Of a stretch of DNA of 64,000 bases, positions 1 through 9,464 are shown one piece after another (position 1 is the stretch's first letter; each line of letters begins with the position of its first letter). A model generated the notes under the pieces. The model did not search any database and had not been told where the DNA came from. It saw nothing but the letters and a program-made list of their open reading frames with translations. The DNA is from Gammaproteobacteria bacterium. GTDB taxonomy: Bacteria; Pseudomonadota; Gammaproteobacteria; Burkholderiales; Nitrosomonadaceae. The stretch lies in assembly GCA_030431985.1 (NCBI GenBank), contig JAUIIB010000006.1:1-64000 (forward strand), in the 5' to 3' direction. The position numbers and the translations under genes are program-made.

Positions 1-122
1 GGGTTATAAATTATTAGCGGATGTCATTGAAGGCATCAAATTCGTTAACGGCGTTAAACAAAATGGAGATCAAAAACAGGTCGCCGCTTGATTCTCCATA
101 CACCACATTTGACAATAGCTCT
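1..122 (+). mobile_element. 3' end of an IS256-like insertion sequence (transposase C-terminus plus terminal repeat)
   Basis: Reading from base 2, an open frame enters from outside the window and stops at 89-91. Its end (GYKLLADVIEGIKFVNGV) resembles the C-terminus of IS256/mutator-type transposases, which finish with a hydrophobic segment and a 'GvkFxdG' motif. Just after the stop, about 95-122, lies an AT-rich stretch (CCATACACCACATTTGACAA) that has the look of the terminal inverted repeat of such elements. The element appears to have inserted into the EAL gene that follows, since that gene loses homology at this point. The family call rests on recall of the motif; the other end is outside the window. 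Confidence 0.5.
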
Positions 123-518
123 CACAATATTCTGAGTACGCTAAGTTCCTTGCAAGATCACAACATCCGAATTGCTTTAGACGATTTTGGCACGGGATAT
201 TCCTCTATCAATTATTTAACGCGTCTCCCCATTAATACAATCAAAGTGGACAAAGCCTTTGTCCAGGATATGTTCGAGGATAACAACAGTCTTACTATAG
301 TCAAGGCAATCATTTCCCTGTCTAAGAATTTGGGCTTTTCTATTACTGCAGAAGGCATCGAAACATTAGCGCAAGCCCAGTCTTTGAAATATCTTGGATG
401 TGATGTTTTACAAGGTTTTTATTTTAGTAAAGGCATCTTTGCGCATGAAATCCCCACTCTTTTTGAAAAACAGTGGTTAATCCGGGCGGTCAACCCCAAG
501 AGTGAGCATGTCGCATGA
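122..518 (+). pseudogene. EAL-domain (c-di-GMP phosphodiesterase) remnant, 5'-truncated
   Basis: The frame carries the C-terminal half of an EAL domain: the DDFGTGYSS segment, the KVDKAFV strand and the ITAEGIET motif followed by the typical GCDVLQGFYFSK end. The signature EAL motif and the first metal ligands, which sit about 40-60 residues upstream of DDFG, are missing. Upstream the frame runs into the IS end and meets a stop at 15-17, so any product would lack the metal site and be inactive as a phosphodiesterase. The stop overlaps the next gene's start by four bases (ATGA), so translation of this remnant could still matter for the downstream gene. It was probably part of a response-regulator or sensor EAL protein paired with that gene. 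Confidence 0.75.
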
Positions 519-2437
519 AAATAGCAGACATCTCCCACCTGAAGATTGATACCTTGTTGCCCAGTCCTAAAGGGGTAGCACTCGCATTAATGGAAGCATG
601 CCAACAAGAAGATATTTCAACTCACGAAATTATAAAACTCATCCAAACTGATCCCGCCCTTTCAGGACGACTGATTCATCGTGCTAATAAAGCAAACCAG
701 AGCACACGCCCCATCTCATCTGTATCTGACGCTGTAACTTGTATTGGTTTTAAAGCAGTCAAACAGCTGGCTATGGGATTCTCACTTATCGATCAATATC
801 ATGAAGGTACTTGTAAACAGTTTGACTATCAGAAGTTCTGGTCACGTTCATTACTCATGGGAATTGCTCTTCAAGAGTTAGGAAAATCAACCCGGGTGTG
901 CATGCCAGGTGAACTATTTGCCTGTGGTCTAATGGCAGGTATCGGCTGTTTGGCGCTAGCCACCATATACCCCGTTCAATATTCGGAGCTGATAGCACTG
1001 GAAAGTCCTGACACTCCATTGATTAGCCTTGAGCAAAAACACCTGCAAACCAATCATCATGAATTAACTGCCGCTATGCTCATTAGCTTTGGTATTCCAA
1101 ATATTCTAGTGGAATCTGTTTATTACCATGAAACACCGGCTGAATCATCTTTTTCGGAAGATTCCCGTCCGTACCAAATTGTGCATTTATTTTACATGGC
1201 AAAACAAATTGCAGATTTTGGATTAGCCTCTGAGCCGGACCGAAATAAAAGCATTTCCGAGTTGATGCTATTGGGTGGAAAAATTAGCTTGGACACTGAT
1301 TCGTTTGGCGTAGTCATAGATCATATCCTCGAAGAATGGCAATCATGGGGCAAATTGCTCAATATTCCCGCTGCACAGTTACCACCGTTCAATCAGATAA
1401 TCAACACCTCCACTTCACGTGTAGCGGAAAATGCTGAAGAAGCGTCTTCACTTCGCGTTCTTCTTGTAGAGGATGACCCATCAAGTCTTGTACTCATGGA
1501 AGGCATATTGTCCAGTGCACTGGGTCATACAGTCTTAACAGCGAGTAATGGCAAGCAAGCGTTATCATTATCCATGGAAACAATGCCGCACGTTGTCGTT
1601 ACAGACTGGATGATGCCGGTTATGGACGGCCTTGAATTGACCCAGGCGCTACGCAACACAGACTGGGGCAAGAATTTGTATATCATCATGCTCACCAGCC
1701 TCGAGGATGAAGAAGAAGTCATTAAGGCTTTTGATGCCGGCGTAGACGATTATGTAACGAAACCGATTAATATCCGCGCTTTTCGCGCACGGTTACGCGC
1801 AGCCTGGCACTATCGCACACTACAGGAGGCCTTGGAACGTGATCGAGAACAGCTTAAGCAATTTGCTGCTGAATTGGCCATCTCCAATCGTAAATTAGAG
1901 CATATGGCATTAACAGATATGCTTACCGGCCTTTCTAACAGGCGCGCCGGCCTGGATAGACTCTCTGAAATCTGGAGCACTTCAGAACGAACCGGCCAAT
2001 CAATGGCTGTCATGATAATCGATATCGATTATTTCAAGAAAATCAACGACACTTATGGTCATGCAGTTGGTGACAAAGTACTTAAGGAAGTAGCGATAGC
2101 TTTTAAAAAAATTGCACGTAAAAGCGACACATTTTTCCGTATGGGTGGTGAAGAATTTATGGTCGTGTGTAACTGCAAGCATACAGATAAAGAATCTTCA
2201 GTTTTATTTGCGGAGAGGCTTCGCAAGCAAATCAACATATTAAAAATCAATATAGAAACGGTTGATATTCAGGTAACCATCAGTATTGGTATCGCCCTAA
2301 AAACGTCAAACATTACCAACCCGGATCATTTGATACATACAGCAGATATGGCCCTATACACTGCTAAAAATTCGGGTAGAAATAGAGTCTGTATAGCTGT
2401 TGACGAAAACAAGCTTACGAGCTGCGGCTCGAATTAA
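515..2437 (+). CDS. HDOD - response receiver - GGDEF diguanylate cyclase
   Basis: This 640-residue cytoplasmic protein has an N-terminal HDOD domain (about residues 8-220; signalling domain related to HD hydrolases), a receiver domain (about 313-430) with phospho-acceptor D364 in VVTDWMMP and the conserved TKP lysine, a short coiled linker (about 435-470), and a GGDEF domain (about 470-630) with GGEEF at 544-548. An RKSD motif five residues before GGEEF matches the inhibitory I-site, so c-di-GMP product feedback is expected. It likely makes c-di-GMP when its receiver is phosphorylated by an unlinked kinase. The start overlaps the end of the EAL remnant by four bases, indicating a former cyclase/phosphodiesterase pair. 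HDOD-REC-GGDEF is a known but uncommon order. Confidence 0.93.
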   Translation: MKIADISHLKIDTLLPSPKGVALALMEACQQEDISTHEIIKLIQTDPALSGRLIHRANKANQSTRPISSVSDAVTCIGFKAVKQLAMGFSLIDQYHEGTCKQFDYQKFWSRSLLMGIALQELGKSTRVCMPGELFACGLMAGIGCLALATIYPVQYSELIALESPDTPLISLEQKHLQTNHHELTAAMLISFGIPNILVESVYYHETPAESSFSEDSRPYQIVHLFYMAKQIADFGLASEPDRNKSISELMLLGGKISLDTDSFGVVIDHILEEWQSWGKLLNIPAAQLPPFNQIINTSTSRVAENAEEASSLRVLLVEDDPSSLVLMEGILSSALGHTVLTASNGKQALSLSMETMPHVVVTDWMMPVMDGLELTQALRNTDWGKNLYIIMLTSLEDEEEVIKAFDAGVDDYVTKPINIRAFRARLRAAWHYRTLQEALERDREQLKQFAAELAISNRKLEHMALTDMLTGLSNRRAGLDRLSEIWSTSERTGQSMAVMIIDIDYFKKINDTYGHAVGDKVLKEVAIAFKKIARKSDTFFRMGGEEFMVVCNCKHTDKESSVLFAERLRKQINILKINIETVDIQVTISIGIALKTSNITNPDHLIHTADMALYTAKNSGRNRVCIAVDENKLTSCGSN

Positions 2438-2616
2438 ATCGGAATCACCTATTGTTATCAAGATTAATATTTTAACGCGAACTATATCAGTGAAATCTTC
2501 TAGGATTGTAAGATACAAAAGTAGTCTGGAAATGGTTAATAACAGAAACGATTTCTTACATATTTGAATTATTAAAACAAGAAAGATGAATCAGATCGAG
2601 TGGGAAATAAAATCAA

Positions 2617-3174
2617 ATGCATAGACAACTTAGTCTAATCAAAAGACTGAGAAAGCAATTAACTGTCACGGCGTTAGCATTTGCATTGACAATGCAAATG
2701 CTAACAACGGAGACGGTGGCAGGCGATTTACAAGAATATCAGGTCAAAGCAGCTTTTATTTTTAATTTCATTGCATTTACTCAGTGGCCTGAAAATAATG
2801 ATAAAACAACCGATCTTTGTCTTTATGGGAAGAACAATTTTGGTCGTGAAATAGACGATTTACAAGCCAAATCAGTTAATACCAACACGATAAAAATTAT
2901 TCGACTGGAGCGTCTCGAAAAAGTTGACGCATGCCAGGTGCTTTTTATCTCCAATTCAGCAGCAAGTGACCTCACCAGTATTTTAAACAAAGTAGCAGGC
3001 AAAGCCATTCTAACAGTTGCAGACACGCCTGGCGCAGCAAGCGAGGGGGTCATGATTAACATGCAACTAATTCAAAACAAAATAAAATTCGAGGTCAACC
3101 TCAAATCAGCACGAGATGTTCAATTAAACATTAATTCCAGATTGTTGCAACTCGCCACAGAGGTGTTCCAATGA
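2617..3174 (+). CDS. YfiR-family (DUF4154) periplasmic protein
   Basis: The 185-residue product has a basic N-terminus and a signal peptide ending near TVAGD (about residue 36), followed by the YfiR/DUF4154 signature YQVKAAFIFNFIAFTQWP. In Pseudomonas, YfiR is a periplasmic inhibitor of the diguanylate cyclase YfiN; homologues are also often found beside TonB-dependent receptors. Here the stop overlaps the start of a TonB receptor by four bases (ATGA), so the two are translationally coupled. No YfiN is adjacent; the nearest cyclase is the soluble HDOD-REC-GGDEF protein about 180 bases upstream, which has no periplasmic part. Role as a periplasmic signalling partner of the receptor is an inference. 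Confidence 0.85.
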   Translation: MHRQLSLIKRLRKQLTVTALAFALTMQMLTTETVAGDLQEYQVKAAFIFNFIAFTQWPENNDKTTDLCLYGKNNFGREIDDLQAKSVNTNTIKIIRLERLEKVDACQVLFISNSAASDLTSILNKVAGKAILTVADTPGAASEGVMINMQLIQNKIKFEVNLKSARDVQLNINSRLLQLATEVFQ

Positions 3175-5243
3175 TGGCGCAATTGAACACTCGATGTCTC
3201 ATAGGTTGTCGAATACTGGTGATTATGCTTGCTTGTATTTCGAAGCCTGTCAGCGCTGTGAATTATGCTCAGGGCGATACACAACCACCTCACACCAATG
3301 CGTTAATTGATTTAAGTATTGAAGAATTAATGAATCTCGAAGTTACTTCGGCCACCCGAAGCCCCACAAAACTATCCGAGACTGCATCGGCCATTTTCGT
3401 CATTACGCAAGACGATATTCAGCGTTCCGGCGTTACCAGTATACCCGAGGCGCTCAGAATGGCTCCCGGTGTTACCGTTGCCCGTATCGGTACAGATAAG
3501 TGGTCAATCAGTATTCGCGGCTTTAATGGCCGTTTTGCCAATAAGCTTCAAGTACTGATGGACGGCCGCAGCGTTTACAACCCGCTTTTTTCCGGTATTG
3601 CATGGGATCAGCAAGACACCTTCATGGAGGATATCGATCGCATCGAAGTTATCCGGGGACCCAGTGCTGCGATCTGGGGTGCTAATGCAGTCAACGGGGT
3701 TATCAACATTATCACCAAAAAAGCGGGCGAAACACAGGGTGTTCTACTGACTGCAGGAGGCGGCAGTTTTGAACATGGTTTTGTGGGTGCGCGCTATGGC
3801 GGAAAAATTAACGACAAGACACCTTATCGCGTTTACGCAAAAGGGTTCACACGCGATCATATGACAGCGGTTCAAGGTGGCAATGCCAACGACGAATGGC
3901 ATAGTACAAGAGGTGGCTTCCGGGTGGATCATAGTAACGAAATCGATCAATTCACGTTACAGGGGGATATTTTTTATAACTCATTGGGTGACAGGCTGGA
4001 TAAATCCTTGCTCAGCGCACCCATCATTCAGGCCGAATCTGCAAGAGGTAACAGTGAAGGTGGAAACATACGTTTTCGCTGGGATAGGACTCTGTCAGAA
4101 AAATCGTCCGTTATGTTTCAGACCTATTATGATATTGCCGATTACCGGGTCAACACCTGGGCCAACCTTCTGTCAAAAAGCTTTGATCTGGACTTTCAGC
4201 ATCGTTTCCCATTATTTGACAGGCATGACATCACATGGGGCGGACACTACCGCCTTTATCACACTAAAGTTCGGGATACGGAGCTGATAAGTTTAAATCC
4301 CCGTTCACAAACCAACCATCTCTTTGGTGCATATATTCGTGATGAAATTACCTTAATCCCTGAGAAACTTAAGCTGACTGTTGGCTCCCGGTTCGATCGT
4401 AATGATTTTACAGGCCTGGAAATTCAACCCAACGCACGAGTAATATGGACGCCGAATGCACAAAATTCAATATGGGCATCGGTTTCCCGTGCCGTGAGAA
4501 CGCCATCCAGGGCTGAGAATGATATACATCTCAATGCTCAATCTTTGGAAAGAATACCCGGGTCCGCCAGCTTTATACCTTTCCCGATTCTCTCTCAAAT
4601 CTCTGGCTCACACAGTGTTAATTCAGAAAAGTTGTTAGCTTACGAACTGGGATACCGGCATCAGTTTTCGCCTAGACTATCTGTTGATTTAGCCGCATTC
4701 TATAACGACTATAGTCATCTACGCGATCTTTCTTCTGGCATACCGTTTATTTCTAACGATCCTATTACGCATTTAATACTGCCTGTTAATATTAATAATA
4801 AAGCTTCAGGATACACTTATGGCGTGGAAATGTCTGTCGACTCGCGACCGCTTGATAATTGGCGGCTTCAATTAAATTACAGTTATTTACATATGCATAT
4901 TAAGGCAGATTCGATACTACGGGGTTTCGACCCGACAACAGGCAGCGCGGCCAAAGTAGCCCCCCAACATCAAATTTCATTGCGATCGAACTATGATCTA
5001 TCTGAAAAAATACAATTCAACCTATGGATGCGCTATGTCAGTAGTGTTGATTTTTATAATATTCCCGGTTACATCACAATGGATACAAAACTCTCATTTA
5101 AACCTGTGAAAAATGTTGAGCTATTCCTGGTAGGACAAAATTTGTTAAAACAAAGACACAGGGAAACAGTATCTGATTTCGTCCCTTCAGTAGCAACATA
5201 TATTCCCCGGGGTATTTATGTGGGCGCCAAATGGCGTTTCTAA
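3171..5243 (+). CDS. TonB-dependent outer-membrane receptor
   Basis: The 690-residue protein begins with a signal peptide (cleavage near PVSAV, about residue 30) and a short segment with an LSIEELMNLEV box, common in receptors coupled to YfiR-like partners. The plug domain (about 60-175) has the typical IRGFNGRFANKLQVLMDGR and VEVIRGPSAAIWGANAVNGVINI-like segments, and the barrel ends with the C-terminal Phe (KWRF) needed for BamA recognition. It imports an unknown ligand (siderophore, vitamin B12-type or carbohydrate) using TonB energy. No extended N-terminal FecA-type signalling domain is visible. It is coupled to the YfiR-like gene by an ATGA overlap. A second ATG directly after the first makes the exact start uncertain by one codon. 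Confidence 0.93.
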   Translation: MMAQLNTRCLIGCRILVIMLACISKPVSAVNYAQGDTQPPHTNALIDLSIEELMNLEVTSATRSPTKLSETASAIFVITQDDIQRSGVTSIPEALRMAPGVTVARIGTDKWSISIRGFNGRFANKLQVLMDGRSVYNPLFSGIAWDQQDTFMEDIDRIEVIRGPSAAIWGANAVNGVINIITKKAGETQGVLLTAGGGSFEHGFVGARYGGKINDKTPYRVYAKGFTRDHMTAVQGGNANDEWHSTRGGFRVDHSNEIDQFTLQGDIFYNSLGDRLDKSLLSAPIIQAESARGNSEGGNIRFRWDRTLSEKSSVMFQTYYDIADYRVNTWANLLSKSFDLDFQHRFPLFDRHDITWGGHYRLYHTKVRDTELISLNPRSQTNHLFGAYIRDEITLIPEKLKLTVGSRFDRNDFTGLEIQPNARVIWTPNAQNSIWASVSRAVRTPSRAENDIHLNAQSLERIPGSASFIPFPILSQISGSHSVNSEKLLAYELGYRHQFSPRLSVDLAAFYNDYSHLRDLSSGIPFISNDPITHLILPVNINNKASGYTYGVEMSVDSRPLDNWRLQLNYSYLHMHIKADSILRGFDPTTGSAAKVAPQHQISLRSNYDLSEKIQFNLWMRYVSSVDFYNIPGYITMDTKLSFKPVKNVELFLVGQNLLKQRHRETVSDFVPSVATYIPRGIYVGAKWRF

Positions 5244-5246
5244 CAG

Positions 5247-5560
5247 ATAAAATCACTCTTACGGAAAAACGCACAATCGCCCAACGCTTGGGAATTTGCT
5301 GGTTTCCATACCGACTGGTTTCAGGAGCATCGAAAAATTGTTTCGTGCTGAAAGCGGAATCGAAAATAGACATAACAGACAGTGTAGTCATTCACTTTAT
5401 CCGAAACATGACTGCTTTGCATATCAACACACGTCTAAGCACATTAACTTCCGATATTCGCCATTGTTTTCAAGTAGTCGTTCCAATGTGATAGAACCTT
5501 ATATACTGTAAACATCATGAAATTTTTAAACTTAAATAGACGTATATGAAAGGCTATGCG
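5247..5560. other. Intergenic region between TonB receptor and lipoprotein gene
   Basis: About 310 bases. Open frames here on both strands look like chance: no signal peptide, no recognisable motif and no ribosome binding site. The last bases before the lipoprotein start carry the GAAAGG ribosome binding site. I see no clear terminator or promoter. Confidence 0.4.
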
Positions 5561-5995
5561 ATGAAACCGGTATTTCTGCTTCTCTATATGGGATTAATTG
5601 TGCTTGGATTATCAAGTTGCTCGAGTACGACTCCTATTCTTTACCCGAATGCCCATTATCAATCAGTCGGACAGGAAATTGCCGCTCAAGACATCGATTA
5701 CTGCAAACAACTGGCAAAAACAGCAGGTGCTCATGAATACAACAATCCTGCAGCCAGTAATGTTGCAAGACATACGATTATAGGTGCAGGTGCAGGCGCT
5801 GCGAGCGGTGCCGTTGGCGGCGCAATTACCGGCTCCCCCGGCAGAGGTTCTCTGATTGGCGCAACTAGCGGCGCTACATGGGGACTGTTCAGAGGGTTTT
5901 TCTCCACGAGCAGATCACGGCCTAGCCCCGCCTTTACCAATTTCGTGAATCGCTGCTTACAGGAAAGAGGATATGAAGTTACCGGCTGGCAGTAA
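5561..5995 (+). CDS. Glycine-zipper outer-membrane lipoprotein
   Basis: The product (144 residues from this start) has a lipoprotein signal peptide with lipobox LSSC and a central glycine-zipper segment (GAGAGAASGAVGGAITGSPGRG) that can insert into membranes as a helical hairpin, as in Rick_17kDa/OmpA-like glycine-zipper proteins. Two conserved cysteines outside the zipper (DYCKQ and NRCLQERG) could form a disulfide. I chose the ATG at 5561 because GAAAGG lies about eight bases upstream; an in-frame ATG at 5546 would add five residues but lacks a ribosome binding site. Function is unknown; envelope integrity is the usual suggestion for this class. Confidence 0.8.
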   Translation: MKPVFLLLYMGLIVLGLSSCSSTTPILYPNAHYQSVGQEIAAQDIDYCKQLAKTAGAHEYNNPAASNVARHTIIGAGAGAASGAVGGAITGSPGRGSLIGATSGATWGLFRGFFSTSRSRPSPAFTNFVNRCLQERGYEVTGWQ

Positions 5996-6206
5996 AACAA
6001 ACGCAATTGTGCATAACGCATGACGACACTCTCCAACGAAACCACTATACGCACAGTCAACAATCTTACACAATAGATAAAGAAAATAATAATAATTCTC
6101 ATTTGCGCAATATTGATTATGATATTAAAATTTAATGGAGTTTAATTCACCGTCGGCAACGAGGCCTGTAACGTAGAAAGGAATTTATTATTCATAGGAG
6201 TCTGAA

Positions 6207-8699
6207 ATGAATATCAAACTCAACACAATTCTAATCGGTTTACTCTTTTTTTTCCTGCCATCCACGATGGTTCATGCAGCCATAACCGGCGCTGCAGCTT
6301 CTGAAAATTTCTTAGGAAAAATAAGCAGTGATAATGAAGATCGCCCTGGCACTATCTTTACAACAAGCGATCATTTAAGCGGATCAATTAGCTTCACGGT
6401 GGATCCAGTTGATGTTGGGCAAGTGCGGCCACTTTACCTGGCTGCCAAATTTAATGGCAAATGGTATGTGTACGATAATACTGGCAACTGGAAAACCTGG
6501 ACTCAACAACTACACGATCTAACCCCGTTTACAAGCCGTGCATTAAAACAACTGGAAACCATTGACTTACCTCTGGATTATGCCAAACAGGAAGGGCAAT
6601 ACGCCATATTTGCCGGTTACCTGAATAGTGCGGATCACATCATATTTAATAAACACCCCGTATCATTCACGGTGTTTGATGAAAGTAAAACTGGACTACG
6701 GCGATTTTCATCATCCGCAATGTTGGAGCAATTTCTAAAAGAGGGTTTACAAGTTCAAACACGTTTAAACACAACGCAAAACAATCTATTCTTTACTGAC
6801 GATTTGGTTTGGACAACGACCGGCACTATATTTCAGGCCGGAACAGAATCGGCTGCCACACATTTTTCTACAACAAATATCCAGGAAGCAGGCGTAGAAG
6901 AAGCAGACAGAATAAAGACGGATGGCACGACAGTGTATATATTGAATCATTGCGGCATGGACAATCCCACTCTGCCGGTTACAGATGAAATTGAACCACT
7001 TTCCACATCCATCCCCTTCCTACAACCGCGATCATGTCTCACTACTTCAGCGTTTACGAATAGTTCAGCCGGAACTCAAAAACTAAGTCAGATCGCGCTA
7101 AATGACAGTCGCTATTTTGATAAGCTCTATTTGGTAAACAGCCAGACAGACAATCAGTCCAGCTGGTTAATTGCCGTCGGACAAGCTCATGTCGGCTTCA
7201 ACGACTGGCACAATCCATGGCGCTGGCAATCGCAAAAAACGGAATTACAGTGGATTAATGTAGACCATGCCGCCTCACCCGAAATGATGAACCTTGTAAC
7301 GCTGGATGGCAGCCTTGTTGCCAGTCGGAGAATTGACCGTACCTTATACGTGGTTACACGTTTTACACCATGGATACAGGATTACAATAATTTTCCCATA
7401 ACAGAAGAAGAATTTACAACCAACGAGGCCCTGCTAAACAAAACAGGCCTGCCGGAATTATTACCCACCATAACTATCGATCAACAAAAATTTGATCAAC
7501 TGGTTGCAGCCGAAAACTGCTATTTACCGCCAGTCTCCGAAGATTTTTCACCAGATCCATCCATTATTACGATTACGGCAATTCCGATAGACAATCCTGA
7601 CGAGGTACAATCCACCTGCATTGTCGGCAGTTCTGAAACCCTTTATATGTCGCCTGAAAGCCTTTATCTGGCGACAACACAATTTCCATATCAAAGATTT
7701 TTTGTCGCAAACCAGGCAAATATTACAAGTGATGAGCCTATTTTCAATACCGAACATAAAACCGAGATTCATAAATTCTCTGTAGACGGATCACAGGTCA
7801 CCTACCAAGGATCGGGGGAAGTAACTGGCCACCTGGGATGGCATGAAGACAAGAAGCCCTTTCGGATGAGTGAATACAATGACGTACTCCGTATAGCCAC
7901 GTCTGTCGGAGACAACTGGATGCAAACTGCCAGCACTCGATTATCAACACTAAAACTTTCACCGGACACCGCTCAACTAGAAATACAGGGTACTTTGGAA
8001 AACCTGGGAAAACCCGGAGAACATCTTTATGCATCACGCTTCATGGGCGATCGAGGTTATCTGGTCACGTTTCGTGTAACCGATCCATTATATACTCTCG
8101 ATCTATCTGATCCTTCAGCACCCGAAGTACTGGGCGAACTGGAGATTGAAGGCTACTCTGATTATTTGCACCCAATTAATGAGAATTACATCGTTGGAAT
8201 AGGCAAAGACGCCATTCCCGATTCACAATCAGACGATCGTTTTGGGCGTGGAGCTTGGTATCAAGGATTGAAACTGAGTCTGTTTGATGTATCCAACCCC
8301 AATCAACCGGTCGAAGTTAATTCAATTGTACTCGGAAAACGGGGCACAGAATCGGATGTATTGTATGACCACCACGCACTGGCATACCTTCCACCAAATG
8401 ACATGCGGGGTGCACGGCTAGCGATACCCGTTCGACTACATGAAGAAACGCCGTCTACAGATACCGGTTTCTTGCAACCCTGGGCCTGGTACGATCACAC
8501 GCATACGGGTTTATACTTGTTTGATATTGATGTTGAGCCGAATGAAAAGGGAATTAAACAACGTGGTGAAATACTTCTCCCCGATACTTCCGATTATCAA
8601 ACCTATCCAATCCTGACAGATCGCGCGATACTAACCGGTGACAATGTCCATTATATTCATGACAGTAACATTATCTCCAGGAATTGGCTGGATTTTTGA
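6207..8699 (+). CDS. Secreted C-terminal beta-propeller domain protein
   Basis: The 830-residue protein starts with a signal peptide (cleavage near MVHAA, about residue 25) after a good ribosome binding site (TAGGAG). The N-terminal roughly 190 residues look like a small all-beta region. From about residue 225, NIQEAGVEEADRIKTDG marks the start of the beta-propeller family of secreted proteins distantly related to WD40 (COG4880/PF09826), and later segments such as YLVTFRVTDPLYTLDLSDP are the typical blades. Its biochemical role is unknown in the family; a periplasmic or surface binding scaffold is likely. It stands alone, convergent with the DJ-1-like gene. Confidence 0.85.
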   Translation: MNIKLNTILIGLLFFFLPSTMVHAAITGAAASENFLGKISSDNEDRPGTIFTTSDHLSGSISFTVDPVDVGQVRPLYLAAKFNGKWYVYDNTGNWKTWTQQLHDLTPFTSRALKQLETIDLPLDYAKQEGQYAIFAGYLNSADHIIFNKHPVSFTVFDESKTGLRRFSSSAMLEQFLKEGLQVQTRLNTTQNNLFFTDDLVWTTTGTIFQAGTESAATHFSTTNIQEAGVEEADRIKTDGTTVYILNHCGMDNPTLPVTDEIEPLSTSIPFLQPRSCLTTSAFTNSSAGTQKLSQIALNDSRYFDKLYLVNSQTDNQSSWLIAVGQAHVGFNDWHNPWRWQSQKTELQWINVDHAASPEMMNLVTLDGSLVASRRIDRTLYVVTRFTPWIQDYNNFPITEEEFTTNEALLNKTGLPELLPTITIDQQKFDQLVAAENCYLPPVSEDFSPDPSIITITAIPIDNPDEVQSTCIVGSSETLYMSPESLYLATTQFPYQRFFVANQANITSDEPIFNTEHKTEIHKFSVDGSQVTYQGSGEVTGHLGWHEDKKPFRMSEYNDVLRIATSVGDNWMQTASTRLSTLKLSPDTAQLEIQGTLENLGKPGEHLYASRFMGDRGYLVTFRVTDPLYTLDLSDPSAPEVLGELEIEGYSDYLHPINENYIVGIGKDAIPDSQSDDRFGRGAWYQGLKLSLFDVSNPNQPVEVNSIVLGKRGTESDVLYDHHALAYLPPNDMRGARLAIPVRLHEETPSTDTGFLQPWAWYDHTHTGLYLFDIDVEPNEKGIKQRGEILLPDTSDYQTYPILTDRAILTGDNVHYIHDSNIISRNWLDF

Positions 8700-8764
8700 T
8701 TAATTTCGTCTAGACATTTGCCATCTAGGGCAGATCGCACTCATAGTTAAAGTAAGCGTACCCG

Positions 8765-9454
8765 CTAACGCGTATGTTTCAAAGCTTCGATAAGTAATTC
8801 AGCCACTGCACCGCCGGATGCCGGATTCTGGCCGCTGATAAGCCGTTCATCCTTAACTGCAAACACCGCCCACGGCTGATCGGCTTTCTGGTACTCTCCA
8901 CCTCGCTTTCTTAACTCTGTTTCCGTTAGGAACGGCACGTACTGATCAAGCTCGGCAAGCTTTTCTTCCTCATTCGAAAAACCGGTGACCTGTTTGCCGT
9001 TTACCAGTAATGTGCCGTCCGAGAGCTTGATATTCAGAAGACCCGCTGCACCGTGACATACCGAAGAAACATATCCCCCATTTTCATAAATCCTGCGGCT
9101 TAGATTCTGTAGTTCTTCGTTGTCCGGAAAATCCCAGATAACGCCATGTCCGCCCGCAAAATAAATCGCGATATAGTCATCCGGGTTGATCTGACTGGGC
9201 TTCGAGGTTGCGCCGAGTTTGCTCATAAACGTATGGTCTTGGTACCATTCCCAATCTACGGGTTCGGCCATTGAAAGACTATGCGGATCAATCGGTGTAT
9301 AACCGCCTTCCGGGCTTACATAATCTACTTCATATCCCGCCGCCATCACTTTTTTAGCGAAATGGACGGCTTCGCCAAGCCACAAGCCTGTGGCGCGTTC
9401 CAGATTCGGATATTTTGAAGTACTTGTTAGAACAATAAGAATTTTTTTGTCCAT
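8765..9454 (-). CDS. DJ-1/PfpI family protein (Hsp31-like glutamine amidotransferase fold)
   Basis: The 229-residue protein has the class I amidotransferase-like fold of the DJ-1/PfpI/HchA superfamily: the AGGHG loop (about 100-104) and the nucleophile elbow SVCHGAAG with C133 followed by H134. E28 in GLWLGEA is placed where family members keep an acidic residue next to the nucleophile. Members act as glyoxalase III, deglycase-like or chaperone proteins against reactive carbonyls. It lies ten bases downstream of the FMN-reductase gene and is probably co-transcribed with it, fitting a role in quinone/carbonyl stress. Substrate is not determined. Confidence 0.88.
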   Translation of the reverse strand: MDKKILIVLTSTSKYPNLERATGLWLGEAVHFAKKVMAAGYEVDYVSPEGGYTPIDPHSLSMAEPVDWEWYQDHTFMSKLGATSKPSQINPDDYIAIYFAGGHGVIWDFPDNEELQNLSRRIYENGGYVSSVCHGAAGLLNIKLSDGTLLVNGKQVTGFSNEEEKLAELDQYVPFLTETELRKRGGEYQKADQPWAVFAVKDERLISGQNPASGGAVAELLIEALKHTR

Positions 9455-9464
9455 GGCAATTATT

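Noticed and set aside
3877-4287. 136-residue frame inside the TonB receptor gene
   Set aside because: Shadow of the receptor coding sequence in another frame; residue composition is not protein-like.
5231-5511. Two overlapping short plus-strand frames after the TonB receptor
   Set aside because: Composition looks random, no signal peptide, motif or ribosome binding site; one begins inside the receptor gene.
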